Source: Apostichopus japonicus
Lineage: Eukaryota; Echinodermata; Holothuroidea; Aspidochirotida; Stichopodidae
DNA: 64,000 nt
Assembly (NCBI RefSeq): GCF_037975245.1
Contig: NC_092574.1
Location: forward strand, 15,911,213-15,975,212
Direction: 5' to 3'
The position numbers and the translations under genes are program-made. Every line of letters begins with the position of its first letter. Position 1 is the stretch's first letter. The notes below the pieces were generated by a model. The model worked only from the letters and a program-made list of their open reading frames with translations, ran no database searches and had not been told where the DNA came from. Shown piece by piece: positions 25,301-37,112 of this stretch.

Positions 25301-26817
25301 ATTGCTGGACGTACACACGTGAGCTGTACAGTAGTAAACAATCTAAATCCTACCGACCTGAACGATAAATTATTTATCATTCTAGTTGGTAGGATTTATA
25401 TTGTATATCATAAACAATACTGTTTGAATGCAGCGCACGTGTAGCGTCATTACAATTCGGATATATCACGTAAACACATGCATGCTGTGAACAATTTTGG
25501 TGGAAAATTTGGAAGGACTACCAAGTTTTTTGCAGGACTACCAAAATCTTTGAAACTGGTAGTCCCACGGAAAACCTTCTCAAATACCTGAAAATCCAAC
25601 ACTGATCATGTCTTTATATACCCAGCGTACACATTGCATTAAATATGTTTTATGCCTCAGTCTCACAGAATGTCTATTGTTAATGATAAGCATTTGCTTG
25701 AAAACATAAATTTGGTGCTTGAAAAGTGCTTGAATTTTGTTGTGAAAAAAGTGTACGAACCCTGAATATACAAGATGGGGGTAGAGGGGGTGAGAGATTG
25801 CTTTGTAAAAATCACTGGCAATTTTCAGTATCTTTTAGGTAAATACCACATCCTCATGTAGCAATTTGTATGGCAAATTTAGATATAGAAACTTTTCAAA
25901 TTTTGTATTATTTTGTCAATCTGACACGCTGCAGAGATAATGATGTCCTCGTGACAATTGAGCTAATAAATATTTGTTACTCTCTGTAATATTTAAATAA
26001 TTTATCCACAATAGAAATTATATTTCTACAAAAAGATTGTTTTTTAAATGTCTGAAGAAGATGATCACTTGCCATTAAGGGTTAAATGTATCTGAATGCA
26101 AACAGTAGATAGTTGTCAAGTTTGTGATGATTATAGTACAGGATTTCCAAGTTCACGATACCTACAAAATGATTCAAAATTTTAACCAGAAGTTTTTCTG
26201 TCTTTGTAATTCACTGAAGGTACTGATGATGTTTCTACCCATGGTCATTCTGTTCACTGCACTCAAGTTTTTGGATTTGGATGACCCAGAGGTCAAACAG
26301 GTTGGTCATTAAAAGAATTTTTTTTTTTTTAAACTTTAAATTGCTATATTTTCGACTTTTTTGGTTTGTCCTTGGATTGCATTGTGTTGAAACTTTACCT
26401 GGTTATTAGGGATGTGAAGTTAACAATATAATAATGACAGTGTATTCCTATTAGGATGTTAGCCAATTCTGTTGTAGAAAAGTATATGTAACTTTTGAGG
26501 AAAAAAATATCAGGAAATTGTTTTGTTTTTCGGGTGGGGGGAGGAGGATGGGGTAAAGGATGTGTACTCTGAATTAAACTACTGGAGTGTAGGCTATGTG
26601 TTGTAAATTGTGAACAATTGAAGAGAACAATCACATTTTTGACTTTTCTTTCTAACAGGATTTGAACTCTCTAAATCTGAAGGAACGTTTACCTGAATTG
26701 TCAGAGCTTATAGTGAAGCTCACTGGTAAGAAGCCTCTAGATGCTAAACAGAGAACGAAAGAAATAACTAAATCTCAAGGAGAGGTGTTGCTGGTACATG
26801 AAAATGCAACTACTTGA
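22364..26817 (+). CDS. EMC7: ER membrane protein complex subunit 7, diverged tandem paralogue
   Basis: This is a second EMC7-family gene in the same orientation, 3 kb downstream of the first. Exons 22364-22548, 23512-23767, 26220-26300 and 26659-26817 join in frame to 226 residues. Exons 2 and 3 are exactly 256 and 81 bases in both genes, with the same splice phases. By hand count, the 86 residues encoded by exon 2 (with the split Lys codon) are identical at 44 positions. Signal peptide, lumenal domain (KCDGSF, LPAGSYVIGV, HEREEF), transmembrane exon (VLMMFLPMVILFTALKF) and DDPEVK are kept. It differs in the first exon (VNGNVSVPNVTFTEW, with sequons at N21, N33 and N38) and in a wholly different C-terminal tail lacking the Lys run. 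No frameshift or internal stop was seen, so it looks like a functional gene. The Met at 22364 was chosen over the upstream in-frame Met at 22301 because it directly precedes a signal peptide. Confidence 0.88.
23910..25764. mobile_element. Non-autonomous DNA transposon with CAGGGTTCGTAC termini, ~1.85 kb
   Basis: It lies in intron 3 of the second EMC7 gene. It begins CAGGGTTCGTAC and ends GTACGAACCCTG, a perfect 12-base inverted terminal repeat. Just inside both ends are same-orientation TGCTTGAAAA...TGCTTGAATTT stretches. The interior holds tandem repeats (24265-24730) and no transposase frame. No clear target-site duplication was found (flanks ATTAATAT and AATATACA). The termini resemble hAT-type elements, but that class assignment is inference. 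Confidence 0.7.
24265..24730. repeat. Two ~245 bp tandem units with smaller sub-repeats inside the transposon
   Basis: Copies begin at ATGGTAGCCTAAC (24265) and ATGGTAGCCGAAC (24509). Within them a sub-motif with CACACTAAGTCAATGGGAAA recurs about every 120 bases. Each copy ends near TGCGTAGCTTTGTTTAC. Confidence 0.75.
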
Positions 26818-27550
26818 TGGCATGAGAACACAAAGAGGTAAAGATGGAAGGCAGTATATTGAAATGGTGATGGCATATATACAGCTTTTACTATTGTCTC
26901 CTTTTCAAATTTGAAGGTGAGGGGAAGGTGAGGAGAGGGATGGGTCGATGAGTGGCATTCCTCTTGTTTGAGTACAGTGTAAAAATTTACAAAACCGTTG
27001 CCCTTTAAATTTAGTCAATTTAGTCTTTATGCAAAAAACAATACCATTCTGTAATAAGAGAGGAAAGGATTTTAGGAATGTTTCTTTGAGTTCAGTGACA
27101 TAAGAACATTACATTAATATGATGCAATCGAAAGTGCAATAATACATGTGGTGCAAAATACGAGTCCTTCTACAGGTAAATAATATTTTTCACCATCAAT
27201 CTTACATCTTTTAATTTTCCATTCTTTCATATTCTCATGATGGGAAAAGGATACCAGCAAAATTAGCAAAATGTGGATCTCCCCTCTCATGATGTATGAT
27301 GCATAATTTGAATTGGTTCAATATTACTATTAAAAGCACCTATTACCTTTCAAAAGTAAATTTACCAAACATTTATGATGATAGTATATCTCATCAAGTA
27401 ATGTTGTTATTGCCTTTCAAAGAAAAATACTACCATCGTTCACTGATACCTTATTTATATAATCTCTTGTTGTTTAATGAATCTTCCAGTCAATAATATT
27501 CCTGTTTTTCTTTGTTTTTGTTTTCTTTATTATTATTTTATATTTTTTGA

Positions 27551-27797
27551 ATTGTTATGATTTTCCATGTTCATCTGACTTTAAAATTATAAAAAATATT
27601 TGTCAGTTTATCATAATTGTATCCGGTTATAACTTATTAAGTCATCAAATTTAGAATGTAGTATTCTGAGGCTGGAACTATTATGATTATCCATGTTCAT
27701 CTGACTTTAAACTTATAAGAAATATTTGTCAGTTTGTCACAATTGTATTCGGTTATAACTTTTTAAGTCATCAAATTTAGTATTCTGAGGCTGGACT
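27551..27797. repeat. Two-copy tandem duplication (~127 and ~120 bp)
   Basis: Copies start near 27551 and 27678. They share CCATGTTCATCTGACTTTAA, AATATTTGTCAGTTT, CGGTTATAACTT and AGTATTCTGAGGCTGGA, with scattered substitutions. Confidence 0.85.
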
Positions 27798-27993
27798 CAT
27801 TGTTGGGTTATGTAGTTTTAAAATACCAGTATGTGGTCACAGCGTATTATCTAGTGTCACACAAACACATGCAACACAAAATATAATGTTCGGTTAAATA
27901 TGCAGGCAAACTTTCTATTGTTGATGTAGTAAAATGTTACCATCTGATTGTACTATATTGGAGCAAGAATGTGCTACTTATTTATTTGATTAT

Positions 27994-28175
27994 GCTAGAA
28001 AATCAAATAATGGTCACTTATGTTTGCATATATTCACATCTTAAAGGTCATCAGTATCGCCCTCGATTGCTAGAAAATCAAATAATGGTCACTTATGTTT
28101 GCATATTTACATCTTAAATGTCATTAGTATTGCCCCAAATATGCTAGAAAAATCAAATAATGGTCATTCATGTTC
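27994..28175. repeat. ~75-bp tandem repeat, about 2.4 copies
   Basis: Units start GCTAGAAAATCAAATAATGG at 27994, 28069 and 28143 (the third has an extra A and stops after about 33 bases). The first two continue through TTTGCATAT and CATCTTAAA. Confidence 0.85.
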
Positions 28176-30802
28176 AAAATTCAACCATCATTTCATTGCT
28201 GACCTCAAAGCATTGGTTCCTCTCTTGGGAGTGCAATGGTGTACTGTAAGTTAGCACATGTATCTCTGTCTAGTAACAATTTTGGAGATACAGAGCATCC
28301 AGCAACATAGGTTTGAACAGTTCTAGCAATTAATTAAAGGTGTTTTGCAAGGATTTGATACTTTGTTGACCATTTCAGTATATCTAGCAACTTTTGTTTT
28401 ATCTCACTATATATTCCCTTTAAAGTGAACTGGTTGACTGTTTAGAATTTCAGTAAGGTGCAGTAAATAAGAAATGTAACAACTTCTTCAATGTTATTTG
28501 ATATATAGATAGAAGTATACAACGAAATTTAAAAGAGAGTTTAAACATGATTCTGGTCATTCCAATCTAACGCAATTTTTCTTAAAACATTTTTCAACTT
28601 TCCTGTGCCTTTCTAGTCATCTTCCAAAGTGCAATATACCCTCTACCTTCTAGTTTTCTTAGTTGTATAAGTTACGGATCTCACTTCAAGTGTTGACGAA
28701 TTCTTTCCCGAATGACACATTGTTTCATGCTGTGTAGTTAACATACCAAGGGATGAAAAGACTGTCATTTGTACATGTGTAAAAATCTTTACAGTTCTTA
28801 TGAAAATGTACAGTGGCCAACTTGCCATTCAGTTTGCTTGCTATCAAGTTTAAAACATTTTACTTAAAAAGTTTATGTATAAGGTACAATATATTGTTGT
28901 TCTATCTCACAAGGAGCAAATAACCAGCAAAAAATATTGTAAAAGGTTTACACAAACAGGTCACAAAAAAGATAAAATAATTTATATGGTTTTAGTTTGT
29001 TCTTTGGACAGCAGTGTTTGTTTAATATAAATTGTTTGAAGTCAAGATCACTTCGTTTCAAATTGATGAATATACAGCATGTCCGATGTAAGTCATCTTA
29101 TTGTACCTGTAAAAGTGATAGTTTTTCAGATTTGTTTGCCACTTGTGTTGTGCATGAACTGTTTGGTAGTGTCTTATTATTGCCTTCTTTGAGCATATGG
29201 TCAAACTTTGTATTCTATAATCATACAGTATTAATGTAAATTTTTCTGTCTTTTCTGTTAACTTTGTCTACTTTATTTTGCTGATATCATGCATTTTGAT
29301 ATTTTTTCAAAACCATCAAAAATGAGAAATTAAAACTGAAAAATAGACTTGTAAATGAAAGTGGCTGTACTACCTTGTTAAGCACACAGTCCATTAAGTG
29401 AATCACCTCACTAATAGTCAAATACCACAAAAAAAAAAGGTCTCTGGACATCAGGAGTTTGAAGCCTCAAGCAGAATATTTGTAATGCCTTTGTCAATAA
29501 CAAGTGGTGTTGGAATTCATAGTTAACATAACCTAGAGACGATTTATTTATTGTTTGGGTCTTATAAATATTGCAATTTGAAACGCAATGAATTAATAAT
29601 TCTAGACTTCTGGTTATGCTTGTACAGAACAGTAACCATCACCATCTGTTTATCATTCGAGGCATTAAACAAATTTTAATCGTAAATGTTTTGAAAATCA
29701 AGTAGATCAAACCATATGATCTACCCTACAACTTTTTTATTTTTAAATGTTGTTACATATCAATATATAATTTATGTTTCAGGCCATCTTCTAATACTAA
29801 TGTACCATTATACACTTCAATTTGTTTGTATTGGCTACTACCGCCTACCACTAGTGTTAAAGTACTTCCAAATTTTAATTTCATGTAAAACCAAATTCAT
29901 CCTAGACTGTTAAGCTCTCAAAACGTGCAATATATTTTACAGCTGAATACAATAACAGGGATTGTGCAAAGATAAGAATTTGTATTTTTACTGGTGCTAT
30001 TTATCTATCTCTCCTTTTTTTACTATAAATTTGCATGTGTGGCTTGCCTTATATATGGACATTGCATGAAAACAGTACTATACATATATATTATACTGGT
30101 ATGATATAAAATACAGTAACATGTTTACTTCATTCTGAGTTCACTCTGTTTATTTCTCTCTGTTTCAGTAAACTAATAAATAATCAAAACAAATTGTAAA
30201 TACAACTTTGCAGATATATATCATAAATTATATTCTTTTTTCCCTGATCACTCTTACTATCACCTGTTTTTTTTTAATTCTTCAACCTCATTTGTTGATG
30301 CCCCTCCCCCAACAAACACACTTCTCCTCCACAAGCCCTACCCCCACCCCCCCATTTAAAATGTTCAATCATTCTTGAGAACTTTAGTAATCATAGTTGT
30401 CGCTACATTTAAACAACTTGCAACTACTAAAATCTTAAATAATAAAATACTCTTCTCTTTTAAAAATAATTGTGAATAATTATTCATACTGTACTTCAAA
30501 ATTCATATTAAACATTTTCTTGTGCAATGGAAGAATAACAGTAGTTTAGATCAATTACTTCTTTAGTAAATAAATAGAATAATTGACTTTTAAAATTTCT
30601 ATATCTCTATTCTGAAATAGAACTTTGTCCAAAAACATTTAAAATACACTTCACTTTACCACGTAAAAATTCTAAATTTTCAAAACAGAAAAGAAGATAG
30701 TAGGATAGATAATTAAATTACTCATATTATTTGCAAATACCACCCTCCTAATTTTATGAACGTTATATGACTCGAGGGCGGTTGTCATTACAGTCCTCTC
30801 GT

Positions 30803-33800
30803 TTAATCCTCCGAAATAAATGGAGAAAGCATCCCCCCTGCTGGAGTATCATCAGTGGGGTTGCAGAACAGTTTCAGTTGGCGCTGGAATTGTCTCATGT
30901 AAAGGTCGTGCTGCAATTAGACAAATCAGAGCATTGAGTTTTAATTGCAAGTTTTTCATTTCTACTTTGGTTTATTTTCAAGATGGGGGATTTAAATCTC
31001 ATTTGCAATACAAGGTACACGAAACTTCCATATATAAACCCCCAAAAAAAGGTGACATAAATGATGGAAACAAACAATATAGTACACCTGTTTAAGGAAG
31101 CAATATCAAGCTGAAAAAGTAAACTTCAAGAAAACAATTAATAGTGAAGTAAAACCTATGTACATGCAGTCTTCCTTTACAGCATTTAAGGGTTAAATAT
31201 GCAAATTTGCCAAATATCTTACCTCTGGTCCACAATGTGCACTCAGTTTGTCATCTTTTAAGTGAGGCTGATGATGGACATTCAGGAAACTTGGTCCTAT
31301 GAATTAGGGAAAATGTAGGAAATGGGTTTGTCTTTTTGTAGAAAAACTTGTAGTAATATGCCATATTGATCATTTATGTATTATTAAGCTTATTAAGGAT
31401 ATTTTTTTTTAATTCTTATTTATATTGCATTCAATTTAAGAGAGTACTGTACAGACTTAATGATATGATATTATTTAAGCTATAGAATAACATTTCATAG
31501 TTTGCAGAGTGGACTCAAGGGCCAATTGATTCAATGGAATATTTAAATCTATGCACAAAAGGAAACAAAGCAGAACTTTTACAATGCGGTAGGAATGTAA
31601 AGCCTTCACACAGTTTGTAAATAACTATATAAGCATTAGTCAATGAACTGTCCTGGCCAACAATAACTCCCTATAAATCACTTACTTCTGATTTAGAAAA
31701 GTAAACATGTAAGTAGCACTTTTATAATAGATTAATATTATTTACTCTACTTACAATTAATGTCCTAACTATGCTTCATCCAAACCCTCCCCCACCCTCC
31801 CTCCTAAAACCAACAGATCAGTTACACTTAGCTAGTAGCTGACTTTTAGAGAAGTAAACATGTATGAAGTGTACCTACTTTTAATTGAACTGACAATGCT
31901 TATTCTGCTTAACATAATTGTTCCAACCTTGCCATCTCCCCACCACAGCCCTCCCCTCCCTCAGCCCCCCTCCAAAAAAGAGGGCCAATTCATTAAGTTA
32001 AATGTAGCCAACAGAACTTGATGTTCATTCTTGCAATAACTGTGGCATTTGAAAATCACGTTCTCTTTTAATTTTTGACATTTCTAAGTTCTGTGCATTT
32101 AAATTTTACATTGTAATAATGTAATGGAAATTAAAGTAAGTTGAATTGACCAGTAGCATATAAGTGGTGTACTAGCTACTGGAATACTACATTTAGTAGT
32201 TGCAGATTTAATTTACTCCCGGCTGATGCTTTAAGTGCCTCATATAAAGGTTAATACTATACTGACTGTACTGCATAGCATAGCAGTGCAATACACATGA
32301 ACTTGTTACCAAATCTTGCAGACAGACATTCTTCAAATATGTGAACAGCCATAACTGCGTCCTCTTCTACCACTTCTTCATGAAGACTTAGTTTAGCGTG
32401 TGCTACAGCCAATGAACTCCTGTAGGTTGAATCAAATTTATTTAGTATATTCAATCGAGTGTAAATATGTCCAAGGTTACAAAGGAAAGGGACATTTATT
32501 CATTTTGTTTACATGTTCTCACATAGTTTTTATTTCTGTATACCATGTTAGATGAAAGATAAATTCTATCTGCAGACATAAATCAATTCTCTTACAGTGT
32601 TTGTAAGGTTGTTAATGGAAATACCTTCTTATCAAACTTCCCTCAAAATTATACAAACAAAATTTTTCATGAACTTTTTATTTCTGTACCCCATGTTAGA
32701 TGAAAGATAAATTATATCTGCAGACATAAATAAGTTCTCTTACAGTGTTTGTAAGGTTGTTAATGGAAATTGCCTTCTTTTCAAACTTCCTTCATATATT
32801 TTACGACTTGTCACAAAGTATCCTTTGAGTAGAGTCTCTGCCTCAGATGAGAATGAAACCTTCCTTCTTGCTACTGTCAAAAGAAACTGTGGACAGAAAA
32901 ATCAGTGAATAAATAATAATCTTAATGCTACTGAAATACGGAAATTTACATGACATGCAAGTTTGTCTAACGATTCCTGTTGTGGGGGCTATTTGCATGT
33001 AATTTGCATAACAGATTTGCAATATATTCAAGTATAATTCGTTAAGTATTGATTCCCGAGGTACTGAATGGGTGTCATTGTGTCGGTCAGCATTCAACTG
33101 TTCCAATGTTTGGAGAGCAATGATAATGAACAAGACATGTCATTTCTAAATATGCAAATTTAAAAAGGCCGGTAATTTTTGGTGTCTTAAATTTTAGTGT
33201 CGTAAAAAAAGTGACTTAAAAATGACATATGTTATATGTTAGTGAAATTACCTGTTGGAGATCTTCAAATGTGACTGATTCTGTAAGATGACTGTATGGG
33301 TTGATTGCCTTCACTAATAGATCCTGGCAGAGCTTAACTTGGACAACGTCTTCAACTGAAGAGCAATGGCTATCACAATTCACCACAAGTCCAAAGGAAC
33401 TATGGTGCCAATTTTTTAGGTGAGAGGAGGGAGGGGAGAGGGGAGAAAATTAAATTTACAGCTTATGCAAAATTAAATTAACATAGATTGTCCTTCCATG
33501 AACATATCTTTATGAACAGAGTCTTAGAGATTTATAGTATATTTCGGGCCTGATCCGGACCATTGCACAAAGTAAACAAACTTTACACTTACATTTAAAT
33601 TAACCATAGAGATGGTATGTTTCATTTTATGTCAGTCTACTATGTGTATTAATCTACCACATTAAAAGTCCAAAACCAAGTTGTCACTCTATGGATTTAT
33701 ATCAACCTGGGACTAATATTTATTGTAGGTCTACATGACAGACCTACATGGCTGATGCAAGTAAAACACAAAATGAAGTTTTCATAAATCTGTGCATGTA

Positions 33801-36800
33801 TCATATGTAATTTATTATCTATAAACTTTAACAATTTTTTCCTTCTTCCGAGTTCTATTGCCCACTTGCGTATTTCTTATTAAAGTATGGCGGAAGTTGC
33901 AGTCACTTTGATTCCCCAGTTGTGATTATCCACCCATCTTGGATCTGTTATCACAGATCCTTGAAGAATTACATTCAAAAAGTTGAAAAAAGTCTTCGAA
34001 ATTGTAATGTGCTAGTTGCTTGTATTGTTTAATATATTTAATACTGCCTAATTTGCCACAAAGATGAGCCAAGCTAAGTATACACAGTACATTACATCCT
34101 AATTGGCTTTAAAAATGACAGCCTGCTGATGCAACAATGACAGCAATCCACTTACCCTAAAATATGGTCACTAGTCGAATCTTTCTTATTCTGCAGTGAA
34201 GATTAAGAAAGAAAAGTTCATATAAGTTAGAATGATCTTATAAAAAGAAATTAAAAAAGACAGCAGAACTTTTCGGATCAATTATACAAAGTCCATCCAG
34301 TAAAGATGCTATGATGTTGCCTTTACCAGATCCATGCGTAATTATCAAAATAAATATATCAACAATGTATTTTTTTTTAATTGTTATGGGTTGCTCAAGA
34401 AGCGTTAACAAGCAGAATGCTCTAAAAGTGATGCACTTTACGATTCACAGGATGTCACAATGAAGAGCCATAGCCAGCTATTTAGCGACACAAAAACTGC
34501 GGGATATGCCAAAATAGTCACAAAAATGAAAAGGATTTTTAGGCATGTTTTGACAGTTTTGGAATATTTATTTGCATTTGAATTACCTTTAATTAATAAA
34601 ATGATAAGTCACTTTTCTTCAGTTTATATTACCTTTAATTTGGGCTCATTGTTAGCTTAATTAATTGAGATGGAACCAATTTTTTAAATGTAAACATATC
34701 TGACACAAAGCTGCATTTAGCATCAATGATCTGCATTCTAAGGAAAATTCGGATAACACTGGAAGTATAGTGAGCAACTTTTTTATTTACTTGGTGAGCC
34801 CATAAAGTGCTTCTTACTACAAATTGCTCAAAGTTATTATTAGATTAAGCCTAATTAAGCATCAAATAAGATGGAAACGATATAAATGTAAACATATCGG
34901 ACACAAGCTGCATTTAGCATCCATGATCTGCAGTCCAAGGCAAATTAGGTTAATATTGGAGGTATAATGTACAACTTTTTTTAATTTACCTGGTGAGCCC
35001 ATAAAGTGCTTCCTACTACAAATTGCTCAAAGTTTTTATTAGATTCATTTCCCTTCTTGGACACTTCCACTTGCAGACATTTTTCTTGAAGAACTGACAA
35101 TATGAAAATAACTGATAAAAGTGAAACGACTGATTATGATCATAGAGATGTTAAACTTTTCACAGTTTTTAATGCAGTAGCTTTATATATCTAATGCTTT
35201 AAAATTTGATCTCAGAGATATGGTAACACTGAGACAGAACACACAAGTAACTAAAGCACATATCACGATAACTTGCATGATCTCCACCGAGAAAGCCTAA
35301 ACTTAACTCTTGAATCATCCTAATTCACCAACTGAGACCCGGCAATGCAACTTCAGTGTACAGATAATTGCACTTATGCAGGTAGACTGGAAATATTTAG
35401 AAAAGCAGTATAGTAAATAAGTTTTTTTTTATTAAAGTAATACTGCAGTGCTACCTGTAAGAGCAATCCTAATAATTGGTACACACTGAGTAATTAGTTT
35501 CACATCAGCAGAAAAAGTTGAGTAACAAGATACAAATTGTTTACCTTTAGATATTCTTTCCTGCATGTTTTTCCCTTTGAAACTGATATCTCCCAGCAAA
35601 CAAACACCATCACCAGCCAGGAGTACTGCACCACCTTCAATAGAGAATTGATCAAAATCAACCATTTTATTGATCTTATTACATTTGAATGTTAATTTCA
35701 TGTTGTAATGTTTCATTCAAGCCGGTAAACACCTTTTTGTTTTAGTAATTTATAAAACATAATGCTGCTGTTATCAAATTTGATCAGACTATTAAAATTA
35801 AGTGTATGGATGCAAAGGACATTATGAGAAATCTGAACAATGGCAATTTTGGCAAATTATGACTGGTACGGGAATAATCTGGGGTTCTAACTTTACAGCA
35901 AAGGAAAACTGATATAGGGCAGTGTACTGTGAAGAAACAAAGTTGGCAATGCATCACTGTTCTTCTTAGTCTGTACAGCTAAAAGAAAAAAACTCGTCTT
36001 TGCAACATTTAAATGAATGTCTGAAAACTTCCAGCCAAAAGTGAGTAGTAGTTCTTTGTTTTGACCGATTGTGGTCAGTTTAACAAAAATCAAATAAATG
36101 TAGACATATATGTACAATTCAGTACATGTGCTACTAAAACTTACCATCAATTATGGAACCGAACTGAGATTCTCTAACAGATGGAAACAGAGGATGAACA
36201 TTACCATGGAAACAAGATGAAAGAAATTTTGCGCCATATTGGAATAATCTATCAATTAGTCTGTCTTCTCTACCTACTGCCAGAATATCCAATCTGGAAT
36301 TTACCTAAGTGAAAATAAGATAAAGAAGAAGGTTAAAAAAACAAAATACACTAAGCAATGATGTGCCATGGTGAAACGTAGCTACATAATATGATACTTG
36401 AGAGCAAATGGATGGAAACATGAATGTCTAGTATTTGCGCAAAAGCACAGTAGATGTCATGAATTAAGTCACTGGGTGATAGTATATTAAAAATTAACCT
36501 GGGAAGACTAATATCCTCAGTTTGATTGAATTCTTTTATCTGGTAAAATTTAGCAACTTTCATATGCTAATTAACAAACTTGTCCAAGCAAAATTTTTAC
36601 TTTTCAAGTGCTTCCATTTTTTTTTTTTTTGTGGAAATTTATTGGTTTTCCAGGGTCACTGAGATATTGCTTCTTCCATTTCTTACAGGATTGTTGTAAC
36701 TTAAAGAGCTGTTGTAAGATATTATTATTATTAGTAAATTCTTGTTATTATGTAAGTACATGCTATTATTTTACAACTATCACATAAATCAGCATAGTTT

Positions 36801-37112
36801 ATTATCAACTAAGTAACTCTTCTAAACCATTTCAGATACCAGATTATCTCGCATGGAATAAACTAAAAGGGGTATCAACACTTAGAACATTTAGAATGAC
36901 AGTTATTGGCAAAATACCAAACTTATAGTAGACAGACATAGCAATAAAAAGAGAAAATGTTTGGTTCTAAAATACCTTGTTGGACACTCCTGTCTGAACT
37001 AAGCTTAACATGATGCACATCTTCAAGAGATGAAATGTTCCCTTAGGTGTGATCTCAGATGCAAAGATGAAGGCCAGTCGGCTGCTGAGGCGCCAAGGGG
37101 AACTTGAGATTT
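30803..37112 (-). CDS. MCMDC2: MCMDC2 MCM/AAA+-like part with degenerate ATPase motifs
   Basis: Exons 11-20 encode the AAA+-like half and the C-terminal helices. At the Walker A position (residues 342-353) the sequence reads DILAVGREDRLI, without the Gly-Lys-Ser core. At the Walker B position (residues 399-406) it reads GVCLLGDI in place of the usual acidic DE pair. The last two exons (31296-31223 and 30910-30803) are separated from the rest by about 1 kb and are easy to miss: reading straight on past the donor at 32310 gives a false stop at 32257. Confidence 0.85.

Larger units (their letters stand above)
26818..30802. other. Convergent interval between second EMC7 copy and MCMDC2
   Basis: The 3' ends of the plus-strand EMC7 paralogue and the minus-strand MCMDC2 face each other here. 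The sequence is very AT-rich and holds two tandem duplications (27551-27797 and 27994-28175). No coding exon was recognised; open frames such as 28997-29239 lack any recognisable domain. Confidence 0.55.

Noticed and set aside
30820-31095. Plus-strand open frame of 91 codons
   Set aside because: It is antisense to the last MCMDC2 exon (30910-30803), whose minus-strand frame matches the human C terminus and splices in phase.
32257-32309. MCMDC2 ending at the TAG at 32257
   Set aside because: A donor at 32310 followed by exons 31296-31223 and 30910-30803 keeps phase and restores the conserved C terminus, so the residues after 32310 are intron read-through.
33941-33960. GGATCTGT/ACAGATCC short hairpin in an MCMDC2 intron
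   Set aside because: Eight-base arms are expected by chance in 64 kb and nothing nearby supports a function.
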